Assembly (NCBI GenBank): GCA_000752035.1
Contig: CCFE01000011.1
Span: forward strand, 468,736 to 532,735
DNA: 64,000 nt
Reading direction: 5' to 3'
From: Bacillus rubiinfantis
GTDB taxonomy: Bacteria > Bacillota > Bacilli > Bacillales > Cytobacillaceae
The translations under genes were made by a program, and so were the position numbers. The notes beneath the pieces were generated by a model that had not been told where the DNA came from, ran no database searches, and was given only the letters and a program-made list of their open reading frames with translations. Each line of letters starts with the position of its first letter. Position 1 is the stretch's first letter. This document shows, in pieces, positions 26,256 through 35,045 of this stretch.

Positions 26256-26269
26256 ACGATATAAAACGT
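26256..26269. promoter_or_regulatory. FrlR-type operator upstream of frlC
   Basis: ACGATATAAAACGT, 12 of 14 identical to the palindrome before frlB and the YfcC permease, inside a larger inverted repeat TATAACG-N8-CGTTATA. Confidence 0.55.
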
Positions 26270-26374
26270 TATAAATATATAAATATTTCACAAAATAATC
26301 AGAATTTGCACTTTTACTTTTCTCGTTGATGATTATGTTTGAAAAAATCTAACTGGTCGGGAACGCCTATCACT

Positions 26375-27010
26375 CTTATTGGCGACCAGCGCAGAGGCCG
26401 ACCTATGGATTCGGGCGCTTATACCCTTTATTAGTGACCGAACCAGTGTCAAACCCATGGTTCCGGGCGCTTATACCCTTTATTGGTGACCAATCCAGTG
26501 TCAAACCCATGGTTCCGGGCGCTTATACCCTTTATTGGTGACCGACACAGTGTCAAACCTATGGATTCGGGCGCTTATACCCTTTATTGGTGACCGACAC
26601 AGTGTCAAACCCATGAATCCGGGCGCTTATACCCTTTATTGGTGACCGAACCAGTGTCAAACCTATGGTTCCGGGCGCTTATACCCTTTATTGGTGACCG
26701 AACCAGTGTCAAACCCATGGTTCCGGGCGCTTATACCCTTTATTGGTGACCGAACCAGTGTCAAACCTATGGATTCGGGCGCTTATACCCTTTATTGGTG
26801 ACCGACACAGTGTCAAACCCATGGTTCCGGGCGCTTATACCCTTTATTGGTGACCGAACCAGTGTCAAACCCATGGTTCCGGCCGCTTATACCCTTTATT
26901 AGTGACCGACACAGTGTCAAACCCATGGTTCCGGCCGCTTATACCCTTTATTGGTGACCGACACAGTGTCAAACCCATGGATTCGGGTGCTTATCCCGCT
27001 TATTGACAAC
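26375..27010. repeat. Intergenic array D, 52-bp unit, 12 copies
   Basis: The core GGGCGCTTAT or a one-base variant begins at 26413, 26465, 26517, 26569, 26621, 26673, 26725, 26777, 26829, 26881, 26933 and 26985; the step is exactly 52 bp every time. A unit contains CTTATACCCTTTATTGGTGACCG-type and CAGTGTCAAACC-type sections, with the most variation at CAATCC/CGAACC/CGACAC. Both halves are conserved, so this is not a repeat-spacer array. It sits between frlC and the 3' end of frlR and has no credible reading frame. Confidence 0.93.
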
Positions 27011-27093
27011 CTTAGCACTAGAAAAATTCCGCGACCGGGCTTCTATCTCCTGAACTCGAAAACCAGCCCGGCGCTATTATTTAGTGCGCCACT

Positions 27094-27813
27094 TTATAAT
27101 GTGAACTGGTAGCGGTCGCCGATAATATATTGTTTGCCCACATGGACAGGGCGACCGAACTGGTCGTAAATTATCGTCTTCATATAGAAAAGCGGTTTGC
27201 CAATTGATGTTTCCAACACTTGAGCCTGTTCCTCATCGGCAAGGGCAATTTCCAGCGTTGTTTTTCCGGAGTGGTTTGGGTCAATTCCGTACTTTTCCCG
27301 CAACAGTGAATATAAAGATCCTTCCAGCGTTTCGTCCAACAGGAATTGATAGCGATTAAAAGGATAAAAGTTATTTTCCAACATCAGCGGGGAATCGCCG
27401 GCATAGCGTTTTCTTTGGATATAGACCACTTTTTCATTTTTCTCTAATTGCAGCAATGTTCGCAGCAGTGAATCCGGTTTCATTATTTCTTTCTTGGTTA
27501 CGACACTATGGGAATCGAGTCCGTTTGCCTGACAAGCAGCGGTAAAACCGAGAACAGCCTCGTGTTCAATTTTTCTATCAAATTTAGGTAGACTCACAAA
27601 GGTCCCTTTTCCTTGCCGCTTCACTAAATACCCTTCAGAAACCAGCTCCTGAACTGCCTTGCGTACCGTTATCCTGCTCACTTCATAGCGCTCGCTTAGT
27701 TCCACTTCGGTTGGGATTTTCTCCCCTTGTTGAAATTGTTCGTTTACAATAGCGGACTGAATGGCTTTCTTTAATTGAATATATAATGGCTCTTGGTGGT
27801 CTGCATTTAACAT
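27094..27813 (-). CDS. frlR: GntR/UTRA transcriptional regulator of the fructosamine genes
   Basis: 239 residues: a winged-helix domain (residues 6-75, with EKIPTEVELSERYEVSRITVRKAV) and a UTRA ligand-binding domain (about 90-235). HutC-type regulators bind a sugar phosphate or amino acid and usually repress. Two perfect ACGTTATATAACGT palindromes (before frlB and before the YfcC permease) and a near copy before frlC are likely targets. It lies 79 bp downstream of frlD on the same strand. AGAAGGGA precedes the ATG. Confidence 0.85.
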   Translation of the reverse strand: MLNADHQEPLYIQLKKAIQSAIVNEQFQQGEKIPTEVELSERYEVSRITVRKAVQELVSEGYLVKRQGKGTFVSLPKFDRKIEHEAVLGFTAACQANGLDSHSVVTKKEIMKPDSLLRTLLQLEKNEKVVYIQRKRYAGDSPLMLENNFYPFNRYQFLLDETLEGSLYSLLREKYGIDPNHSGKTTLEIALADEEQAQVLETSIGKPLFYMKTIIYDQFGRPVHVGKQYIIGDRYQFTL

Positions 27814-27891
27814 TGAATAATCCCTTCTTGTTTATAACATTATCGACTCTCCTCAAAGAGTACCAAAGGATTTTCCAAATCACAAGAAGGT

Positions 27892-28710
27892 TTACTCATA
27901 GATTACGCCGTAACCGAACGAACCTTCGACAAGACAGCTTTTAGCGGCAAAACTGGCTGCTACTTGCATCGCGGTTTGAATGTCACGACCGCTGATCATT
28001 TCAAGCAAAAAGGCTGTAATAAACGAGTCACCGGCCCCCATCGTATCAACCGCTTTCACAAATTCGGGCGCTTGCTCATAATAGGTCACGCCGTCATAGG
28101 CAATCGCTGGGTCACTGCCGCGGGTGGCAACCAAGATTTGCCCGGCCTTTTTAAAATTAGCCTTTAATAATTGTTTCGTTTCTTCCTCTGATAAGTGGCT
28201 GCAGGAAAAAAATCCGTACTGAACATAGTCAATGGCTTCATCAATCTGTTTTTGCTCGAAGTCATCAGAAAAATCAAAGGATAATGGCACTCCCAGTGCG
28301 CTCAATTCTGCTAACAAGTGGCCAGTGTGGCTATACAACCCGGTGTGCATGAGCGCAAATTCACGAATATACGCCTTATCCTCTTCTGTTAGCTGCAGCA
28401 AATGCTCGCGGGTCACGCCGCCTTCATTGCTTCCGAGGAAAACGCGATCGCCATCCTCAAGTGTTACACGAGCACAGCCATTTTCACCACTCTCATGACG
28501 GCAGCGCGAGATATCAATGCCAAGGTTCTTAACAACAGATTCAACATGATTCCCTTCCGCATCGTCGCCAAAAACACCGATAAATGCTGCCTCATGGCCT
28601 AACTTTTTCGCAAAAACACTGAAGTTGAGGGCATTTCCTCCCGGATACATCGTCTTAATGTGAACATATTTATCAACAACGTTATCGCCAATTCCGATTA
28701 CCTTTACCAT
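27892..28710 (-). CDS. frlD: Fructosamine 6-kinase (PfkB family)
   Basis: 272 residues. The PfkB signature includes MYPGGNALNFSVFAKKLG near residue 22 and DTMGAGDSFITAFLLEM near 225, with the catalytic Asp in GAGD. FrlD phosphorylates fructoselysine or related Amadori products at C6 for the deglycase FrlB. The ATG at 28710 has GAAGGTG upstream; the GTG at 28719 lies on that site. It stands between frlB and frlR. Confidence 0.85.
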   Translation of the reverse strand: MVKVIGIGDNVVDKYVHIKTMYPGGNALNFSVFAKKLGHEAAFIGVFGDDAEGNHVESVVKNLGIDISRCRHESGENGCARVTLEDGDRVFLGSNEGGVTREHLLQLTEEDKAYIREFALMHTGLYSHTGHLLAELSALGVPLSFDFSDDFEQKQIDEAIDYVQYGFFSCSHLSEEETKQLLKANFKKAGQILVATRGSDPAIAYDGVTYYEQAPEFVKAVDTMGAGDSFITAFLLEMISGRDIQTAMQVAASFAAKSCLVEGSFGYGVIYE

Positions 28711-28748
28711 AACTGTCACCTTCGTTTGTTAGTTTTGTGGTTGGTAGC

Positions 28749-28788
28749 TTCCCACGTAGAAAAATTGGGTAGAGCTTCTACGTGGGAA
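28749..28788 (-). other. Intercistronic hairpin between frlB and frlD
   Basis: A perfect 13-bp stem (TTCCCACGTAGAA / TTCTACGTGGGAA) with a 14-nt loop. The T-run is on the plus-strand side only, so for the frlB-frlD transcript it more likely works as a processing or stability element than as a terminator. Confidence 0.7.
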
Positions 28789-28806
28789 TTTTTTCAAAAA
28801 GCTAGT

Positions 28807-29775
28807 TTAGTAGGCTACTTTACCCATATAGCGGCGGGTTTCTAACGGGTGATTGCGAACTTCGGCCAAGGCTGCGCGGTACACGCACATAATACTATAG
28901 AATAAAATTGGGTTAAAGAATTCGACGACTTCGTCAGCAATCGTATTAATTCCCAGCTCTTTGGCATCGACGATTTCAACTTTTTCAGCATACTGGAGAA
29001 GGAAGTCTTTCGCGCGCTCATCCAATGCGCGGGTGCGCCCTTCATTCATTAATAAAATAAATGGCGTTTCTTTATCAGTAACTTCAAATGGGCCATGGAA
29101 GTATTCACCAGAGTGGATGGAGGCAGCGTGAAGCCACTGCATTTCCATTAAGGAACAGATGGCAAATCCATAGGCATGGCCATAAGAAGCGCCGCTCGAT
29201 AACACATAGAACAATTCTTCATCTTTGTACTTGTCAGCAAATTGTTTGGTGCGCTCCGCAACTTGCTGCTCGCCTTTTTTTATGATGCCGTTAATTTTTT
29301 CAATCCCGCTTTGGAAGGCATCGTAGTGGGTATAGCCCTCATTTTTATGAAGGACTTCAACAACTAATTGGAGGATGATGGCCATTGGGTTGTCCTTCAC
29401 ATCGGTGTCATTGCCCCATTCATATAAAAAGACATGGTCGGAGTATTCCATTAGGGCAGCGTCTTTGTTGTGAGTCAGGCCAATAGTGTGAGCGCCATTC
29501 TCCTTTGCTGTTTTGGCTGCATTGACAGATTCTGGCGTATTGCCGCCGTGCGAGCAGACAATCACTAGTGAGTCTTTATTCAGGCGTTTTGGTGTGGAAT
29601 GGACAAATTCATTAGCGGTGTATAAGCCGGTGACGATGTTCCGGGCCTCACTTTCGAGGAAATATTTTGCCGGATACATATCAACCAATGAACCGCCGCA
29701 AGCAACTAGATAGACTTCGGTGATCCCTTGTTCGGTTTGTGCATTCATTTCATTGATGACATTGACTACATTCAT
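28807..29775 (-). CDS. frlB: Fructosamine 6-phosphate deglycase (SIS domains)
   Basis: 322 residues with two SIS domains: YLVACGGSLVDMYPAKYF, VIVCSHGGNTPESV, FYVLSSGASYGHAYGFA, and SGEYFHGPFEVTD, ending HPLETRRYMGKVAY. This matches the FrlB group, which splits fructosamine 6-phosphate into glucose 6-phosphate and the free amino acid. The ATG at 29775 is preferred (AAGGAG 8 nt upstream) over the GTG at 29784. A perfect FrlR-type operator and a CcpA-like site lie upstream, so induction by substrate and carbon repression are likely. Confidence 0.87.
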   Translation of the reverse strand: MNVVNVINEMNAQTEQGITEVYLVACGGSLVDMYPAKYFLESEARNIVTGLYTANEFVHSTPKRLNKDSLVIVCSHGGNTPESVNAAKTAKENGAHTIGLTHNKDAALMEYSDHVFLYEWGNDTDVKDNPMAIILQLVVEVLHKNEGYTHYDAFQSGIEKINGIIKKGEQQVAERTKQFADKYKDEELFYVLSSGASYGHAYGFAICSLMEMQWLHAASIHSGEYFHGPFEVTDKETPFILLMNEGRTRALDERAKDFLLQYAEKVEIVDAKELGINTIADEVVEFFNPILFYSIMCVYRAALAEVRNHPLETRRYMGKVAY

Positions 29776-29802
29776 GAAGTTCACTCCTTGGCTTTATATA
29801 TA

Positions 29803-29816
29803 ACGTTATATAACGT
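29803..29816. promoter_or_regulatory. FrlR-type operator upstream of frlB
   Basis: ACGTTATATAACGT, a perfect palindrome 28 bp before the start codon, overlapped by a second palindrome TATAACGTTATA. Confidence 0.72.
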
Positions 29817-29835
29817 ATTACATCTACAGGTTAAA

Positions 29836-29849
29836 TATAACCGTTTTCA
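29836..29849. promoter_or_regulatory. Candidate CcpA (cre) site upstream of frlB
   Basis: TATAACCGTTTTCA matches the cre consensus TGWAANCGNTNWCA at all fixed positions except the second base. Confidence 0.4.
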
Positions 29850-29930
29850 CAGGGTGCGTCAATGGGGAATTTGTGACTTTTTTTGAAAAAGAGAAACGCG
29901 GGAGTTTGAATGTTGTGTTTGTTGTGGTTT

Positions 29931-30030
29931 ATGAGGACTTGTTTAGTAAAATCTGTGCTGTGTTAGTTCTCATGAGCCTCCCATGAGGACAAAATCAGCT
30001 TCACAACACTGCATCCAGTTCTCATCATGA
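29931..30030. repeat. Short intergenic array I, 52-bp step
   Basis: ATGAGGAC occurs at 29931 and 29983 and GTTCTCAT at 29966 and 30018; both pairs are 52 bp apart. The two motifs are nearly inverse (ATGAGGAC / GTTCTCAT), the design seen in the 51-bp array near 57 kb. It lies beyond the terminator of the chemoreceptor gene. Confidence 0.6.
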
Positions 30031-30071
30031 TCTCTTGGCGGTTTAAAGACTATAGAGTGACCTATCACATA

Positions 30072-30118
30072 AAACAAAGGGGCTGTCTAAATTCATTAGA
30101 CACGCCCCTTGTTTTTTA
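30072..30118 (-). terminator. Terminator of the chemoreceptor gene
   Basis: A long stem with arms AAGGGGC-GTCTAA and TTAGAC-GCCCCTT (small bulges), and A/T runs on both sides. Confidence 0.85.
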
Positions 30119-30142
30119 CAAAAGGTCCTTAAATCCGGACCG

Positions 30143-32212
30143 CTATTCAGTTTGAAATTTTCCAACCGCTGTGTTCAAGTCCTCAACTAATTCCGCGAGC
30201 TGGCTGGCGTGTTGAGCGACGACATTCGTTGTGGCGGCTTGTTCCTCCATGGCGGCGGCAATTTCTTCGGTGGCCGCGGATGTTTGCTGTGATACCGAGG
30301 AAATTTCTTCTATCATTCGGACAACCACGTCTTTTTGCTCCTGAATGGAATCAATGCTGGATGCTTCATCCTTCACAGAGAGCATGATTTTATTCAGCGA
30401 ATCCGTTAATTTATCGATGGATTGGCTCACCGTATTCACCGCGCCTTTCTGTTCGGCGCTGATTTGATTCGTTTCACCCATGACAGTGACCAGGCTGTTT
30501 GTTCCCTCAAGTACACTATTAATAATGGACTTGATATTTTCCGTTGCCTTTTTCGACTCCTCTGCCAAAACACGTACCTCATTGGCCACAACGGAAAATC
30601 CCCTACCATGTTCACCAGCTCTAGCTGCTTCAATCGAGGCATTGAGCGATAATAAATTTGTTTGTTCCGCAATCCTGGCAATTGCATCCGTGACATTGGA
30701 TATCGATTGGGACTTCTCATTTAGCTGTGCCACCATATTCGTTACTTGTTCAAAGGCCCCTTCAAGCTTTTGGTAGGATGCCTCTAAATTTTCTACCTGT
30801 TCATTTCCGGATTTAATTCGCTCGGAGGCTTCATCCACTTCTTGTTCAATCGTCGTCGATTGTTTTGATAGTTCCTCAATCTCACGGCTCAGGTCGAGAA
30901 CGGCATTTGTCCCCTTATTGATTTGCTCTGACTGACTGCCTGCACCAAGAGCAATTTCCTCAATTGCCCGCGACACTTCTTTAATGGCCGTATCATGCTC
31001 CTTGGCAATGATCGATAAGCCATTGGTCGCCTGTTCAATGGAAGCAGCATTCCCCTCGACCTTTTTGATTAGGCCATTCATATGACCGAGCATTTCATTA
31101 TAACTACGGGAAAACTCACCAATCTCATCATTCGAATGCATGGATATTTCCGTCACTAAATCACCTTGGGCCGTTTTTTCAATCACCTTTTGAAAGTTCA
31201 TAATTAACTTTTTCAACCGTTCTGCTAGAAAAATCGCACAAATACCGCCTACTACTAACCCTAGTAAAACAGCAATAATGCCCGAATGCTGAAAGTCTTT
31301 AATTTTTGCAACAAAAATCTCCTTTGGAGTAAAGGATAAAACCTTCCAATTTAATCCGGAAATTGTAGTAATCTCACCGGAATACTCTTTTCCCTTCCAA
31401 GTAAAATCGTGGGAGACATCCCCTGATTTCTTATACACATTCTCGATCCAGCCGAATGTTTGCGTAAATTTCTTCCCACTAAGCAGGTCTTCTACGCCTT
31501 CCTCAGAACCGCTCTTGGCTGGATTGATATTTTTTCCATCAGCATCTTTTATAAACGAACTTACAATAAATCCGTTAGAATCAAGAATGATGAGCTTTGT
31601 CTTGGTGTCGGCTTCAATTATCTTTCGAACAGCGCCAATAGTGGACAAGTCAATATCATAACCAATCGCACCGATCATCTTGCCATTTTGCAAAACAGGG
31701 GCGACAATCGAGGTCATGATTTTATGCTGATCCTTATCCTCATAAACATCCATCCATTGTGTTTTCGGGTTGGCTTTTAGTCTCTCATACGTCTGGGTAT
31801 CACGGACATCAATATCCATATCAATTTGCGGGGAAATATGAAGTTTTCCAGTCGTGAAATCCATGTAGTACACAGCAAGTAATGTCTCTTGCTTGGCCTG
31901 ATATGCCGCTATCTTTTTTTCAATATTCTTGATAGGACTTTTGTCATTTAAATCTACCGTCAAAATATCAGCCAATTGGTTTATCGAGTCTTGGTAGTTT
32001 TGCAGATTCAGGTTAATCAACGCTGCGGTACTTTTCACATTACTTTTCCCATATGTAGTATTATCTTCTGTTAAAATTTTACTAATTGTCCAATAATTAA
32101 ATGCAAATGACACACCAACTGCTAAAACCGTCGCCAAACATATAAACGTAATCCACTTAAACCGAATAGAAAACTGTCTCTTGCCTTTCCTCTTCTGCTT
32201 GGAATCTTCCAT
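30143..32212 (-). CDS. Methyl-accepting chemotaxis protein
   Basis: 689 residues. Membrane helix 1 (about 22-44), a dCache-type sensor region (about 50-285, with AVYYMDFTTGKLHISP and GAIGYDIDLSTIG), membrane helix 2 (about 297-318), HAMP, and a cytoplasmic signalling domain with the conserved tip QTNLLSLNASIEAARAGEHG. The dCache domain suggests binding of amino acids or small carboxylates outside the cell. The start is taken at 32212 because GAGGGG lies 9 nt upstream; the annotated-length alternative at 32236 has no site. It is monocistronic between the frl locus and the AT-rich island. Confidence 0.92.
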   Translation of the reverse strand: MEDSKQKRKGKRQFSIRFKWITFICLATVLAVGVSFAFNYWTISKILTEDNTTYGKSNVKSTAALINLNLQNYQDSINQLADILTVDLNDKSPIKNIEKKIAAYQAKQETLLAVYYMDFTTGKLHISPQIDMDIDVRDTQTYERLKANPKTQWMDVYEDKDQHKIMTSIVAPVLQNGKMIGAIGYDIDLSTIGAVRKIIEADTKTKLIILDSNGFIVSSFIKDADGKNINPAKSGSEEGVEDLLSGKKFTQTFGWIENVYKKSGDVSHDFTWKGKEYSGEITTISGLNWKVLSFTPKEIFVAKIKDFQHSGIIAVLLGLVVGGICAIFLAERLKKLIMNFQKVIEKTAQGDLVTEISMHSNDEIGEFSRSYNEMLGHMNGLIKKVEGNAASIEQATNGLSIIAKEHDTAIKEVSRAIEEIALGAGSQSEQINKGTNAVLDLSREIEELSKQSTTIEQEVDEASERIKSGNEQVENLEASYQKLEGAFEQVTNMVAQLNEKSQSISNVTDAIARIAEQTNLLSLNASIEAARAGEHGRGFSVVANEVRVLAEESKKATENIKSIINSVLEGTNSLVTVMGETNQISAEQKGAVNTVSQSIDKLTDSLNKIMLSVKDEASSIDSIQEQKDVVVRMIEEISSVSQQTSAATEEIAAAMEEQAATTNVVAQHASQLAELVEDLNTAVGKFQTE

Positions 32213-32718
32213 ATAGCTCATCCCCTCTTTGAACATCCTTGATGTAGTTGTAGGACTTTAACCCTAAAATAGTACAATATTTTTGCTCATTTGTACACAT
32301 AGGGGAGGATATAATCTTTTCATACGCGAAATGCATCAAGCGGTATAGAAAAGATTCATATTTACCTTTACCAGGGGTGGAAGACATTCTTAAACAAACA
32401 AATTACTAACTGAGTATGCAAGCATTGTCCTAATTTTACTACTAACGAAAATTTTGTATTTAGATACCGTTTACCAAATGATCAACAAAAGCTTACTAAA
32501 ATAAATTCTGATATAGTATGATAAAACAAGTGTCTAGAGTAAGGAATAAAAATAGTTCAATAATATATCCCTTTCTTCTTATGGTGTTATAAAGAAAACC
32601 GTTTTTACAAATTTTAACTATTCTGTTATATCTTTAATAAAGCAAATTTATAACCTATAATAGAGCGAAAGGGGTTTATAAACCTTTCCTTAGAAAATAA
32701 GTTAAAGAAGTGATAGCT
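32213..32718. other. Gene-free control region with the left 46-bp repeat
   Basis: About 500 bp between the divergent chemoreceptor and GntR genes. It holds the left 46-bp direct repeat and, near the GntR gene, the palindrome GGTTTATAAACC (32673-32684), which could be an autoregulatory site. From about 32.4 kb the sequence turns visibly AT-rich. No gene is credible here. Confidence 0.6.
32318..32363 (+). repeat. 46-bp perfect direct repeat, left copy
   Basis: Identical over 46 bp to 36640-36685 in the same orientation; it begins TTTCATACGCGAAATGCATC. The two copies are 4,322 bp apart and bracket the GntR, permease and lyase genes. Confidence 0.92.
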
Positions 32719-33492
32719 ATGACAATAAAAAAGGATAATGCCCAACCTTTATATTTACAAATTGCCAAATTAATTGAAGAGAAAATATATAATGGTGAAT
32801 TAACTACGGGACAAAAGATCTATACTGAAGTCGAATTAATGAATTTATATAATGTTAGCAGGGTTACAGTGCGCCAGGTGTTTAGAGAATTATTAGATAA
32901 GGGGTTAATTGAGCGAAAACAAGGAAAAGGTACATTTGTGAAATATAATCATTTATCTCACCAATTATACAGCCCAAAAGGACTATTTGAAACTTTATTA
33001 GAAGCTGGATACACCCCTGAAACCGTTTTGCTTGATTTTACATCAGTTGTTCCGCCTAAAGCAGTTTCTGAAGCCCTAAATATATCACCCGGAAAAAAGG
33101 TTATAAAATTTGACCGAATATATTATGTCAAGTCGGATCCGATAGTATTCTCTAGATTTTATTTATCCCCCCTATTAGATGAAATTATTACCAGGGAAGA
33201 TGCCGAGCATCACCCAATATTTGATTTAATTAATAAAAAGAGTGAGTTTAAAGTAGGGAAAATACATTTTGAAATTTTTTCAGAGGATTGCCCAAAAGAT
33301 GTTCAAAATATTTTCAAGCAAAATGGGAATAAAGTGATACTTGGACAGGAGCGAGTCCTATACGCTACTACAAATGAGCCACTTGAGTATTCATTGTACT
33401 GGATTCGCCCAAACTCGATTAGATTTACCTTCGATGCACAAGTAGGTACTCGGTCACCAGATATCTATGAATTTAATATCAAATCAAAATAA
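32719..33492 (+). CDS. GntR/UTRA transcriptional regulator
   Basis: 257 residues. Winged helix at the N-terminus (KIYTEVELMNLYNVSRVTVRQVF) and a UTRA effector domain. It is a paralogue, not an orthologue, of FrlR (shared family, many differences). The ATG at 32719 follows AAGAAGTG; an in-frame GTG at 32710 lies in that site. It probably controls the permease and lyase genes downstream, in front of which AATACGTTTTAA half-sites occur. Coding sequence is clearly AT-richer than the frl and chemoreceptor genes. Confidence 0.85.
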   Translation: MTIKKDNAQPLYLQIAKLIEEKIYNGELTTGQKIYTEVELMNLYNVSRVTVRQVFRELLDKGLIERKQGKGTFVKYNHLSHQLYSPKGLFETLLEAGYTPETVLLDFTSVVPPKAVSEALNISPGKKVIKFDRIYYVKSDPIVFSRFYLSPLLDEIITREDAEHHPIFDLINKKSEFKVGKIHFEIFSEDCPKDVQNIFKQNGNKVILGQERVLYATTNEPLEYSLYWIRPNSIRFTFDAQVGTRSPDIYEFNIKSK

Positions 33493-33510
33493 AAACTATC
33501 GTTATGAACT

Positions 33511-33548
33511 AGGGTGTTGGGAAAAACTCAACACCCTTGATTTTTTTA
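33511..33548 (+). terminator. Terminator of the GntR gene
   Basis: Perfect stem AGGGTGTTG / CAACACCCT with a 9-nt loop, followed by TTGATTTTTTT. Confidence 0.88.
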
Positions 33549-33626
33549 GATACTACTGGATTTTTCAATAAATTTGAAAGTTTTGTGAAGTAGAAAAAAT
33601 TGGCTTTGACTTTGAAATTATCATGA

Positions 33627-33684
33627 TATAATGGCACTATCGATAATACGTTTTAATACGTTTTAATACTATTTAAAACGTATT
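33627..33684 (+). promoter_or_regulatory. Promoter and operator of the permease-lyase operon
   Basis: TATAAT at 33627-33632 with TTGAC-like sequence 15-16 bp upstream. Just downstream are two direct AATACGTTTTAA half-sites (33645 and 33655) and one inverted TTAAAACGTATT (33673-33684). The site overlaps the expected transcription start, as for a repressor of the GntR type. Confidence 0.65.
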
Positions 33685-33762
33685 GGTAAGACCCATGGGT
33701 AAATTTAAGAATTGTTTATTAACCTGATGTCAATTAAAAGTGCTTTCCAGAGGAGGATTATT

Positions 33763-35025
33763 ATGTCGTCAGCAGTCATAGCGATTGCCCTATTAGTATT
33801 AGCAGTAGTTGTGTTAATAACAGACTGGATACCAATGGCAATTGTAGGTATAGCAGTTCCTGTCATTTTGGGTTTTGTTGGCATATTGAAACCAGAAGAA
33901 GCTTTCTATAAATTTGGTGACCCAACTCTTGTTTTAATTGCCGGAGTTTTCGTCATCAGTAAAGCCTTTTTTGAAGTAGGACTTGCCGCAAAGATTGGTA
34001 ATGCTGTTTCAAAGTTTGGAAAAAACCACGATGGCGAAAAACCAATAGTCTTTTTATGCTTGATTTCATCAATTCTGATGTCAACAGTATTACCAAATAT
34101 GGGAGTAGCAGCAGCTTTATTACCATGCGGTTTAGCTATTGCTCAGTATACTGGTGTTAGTAGATCAAAAGTATTAATGGTAATCGCAATGGGATCCTCT
34201 TTAGGCGGTATGCTGACTCTCCTTGGTACACCACCAAATATGTTAGCCAATGGATACTTGAAAACTGCTGGGGTAGAACAATTTGGCTTCTTTGACTTTG
34301 CATACGGCGGACTGCCGATTGTTATTTTATGTGTTATTTATCTGATGACAATTGGTTACAAACTCCTACCTGATAATGTAAAGGAACATAGAAATGACCA
34401 TTCAAATGAAGAAGAAAAAGTTTATGATAAGAAACAACAAGTATATACTTTGACAGCATTTATTGTTCTCATATTAGGAGTTATTTTTGAAAAAGTAACA
34501 GGAATTCAAATGCATATGGTTTCTGTAATTTGCGCAGTTTCACTCGTATTACTAAAAGTAATAGATGTAAAAAAAGCCTTTGCTGCAATAGATTGGGGAA
34601 CAATGGTCTTCGTATCCGGAATGTTAACGCTTGCAGATGCTTTACAAAAAACAGGTGCAAGTAAACTAATCGCAGAAAGTATTCTCGGAATGGTTGGAGA
34701 TGGATTAGGAAAATATGTTTTGGTCGCGTTGATGTTTGGAATTGCCATAATAATGACACAATTTTTAAACAATACGGGGACAGCCGGTATATTAATACCA
34801 ATTGGATTATCATTCGCTTCCAGTGCAAATGTGGACCCACAATTAGTTACTATGGCCATTACGTTAGGGGTATCCTGTGTGTTTGCAGCTCCGATTGGTA
34901 CACCAGCGAATATTTTTGTAGCAGGCCCTGGTGAATTGAAATTTACTGATTGGGTAAAAGTTGGAACCCCTATGGTCATCATCTGTTTCATTGCTGCTGT
35001 CGTATTTCTACCATTAATTTTTTAG
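33763..35025 (+). CDS. SLC13-type (DASS/ArsB-like) permease
   Basis: 420 residues from the ATG at 33763, with AGAGGAGGATT upstream; the longer frame from 33712 has no such site. About 11-12 membrane helices are visible, and two related half-motifs (LPNMGVAAALLP with GTPPNMLANG, and LNNTGTAGILIPIG with APIGTPANIFVAGPG) carry the SNT-like clamshells of the DASS fold. Relatives import di- and tricarboxylates or sulfonates with sodium or protons. It sits 20 bp upstream of a fumarase/aspartase-superfamily lyase and behind a GntR operator, so it probably imports that enzyme's substrate, which would carry a succinyl-type group. Confidence 0.85.
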   Translation: MSSAVIAIALLVLAVVVLITDWIPMAIVGIAVPVILGFVGILKPEEAFYKFGDPTLVLIAGVFVISKAFFEVGLAAKIGNAVSKFGKNHDGEKPIVFLCLISSILMSTVLPNMGVAAALLPCGLAIAQYTGVSRSKVLMVIAMGSSLGGMLTLLGTPPNMLANGYLKTAGVEQFGFFDFAYGGLPIVILCVIYLMTIGYKLLPDNVKEHRNDHSNEEEKVYDKKQQVYTLTAFIVLILGVIFEKVTGIQMHMVSVICAVSLVLLKVIDVKKAFAAIDWGTMVFVSGMLTLADALQKTGASKLIAESILGMVGDGLGKYVLVALMFGIAIIMTQFLNNTGTAGILIPIGLSFASSANVDPQLVTMAITLGVSCVFAAPIGTPANIFVAGPGELKFTDWVKVGTPMVIICFIAAVVFLPLIF

Positions 35026-35045
35026 TTTAGATAGGAGTGAGCACC

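Noticed and set aside
26375..27010. CRISPR-like regular array
   Set aside because: The whole 52-bp unit is conserved, not just a repeat with variable spacers, and no cas gene is in the window. The same applies to the 51-bp array near 57 kb.
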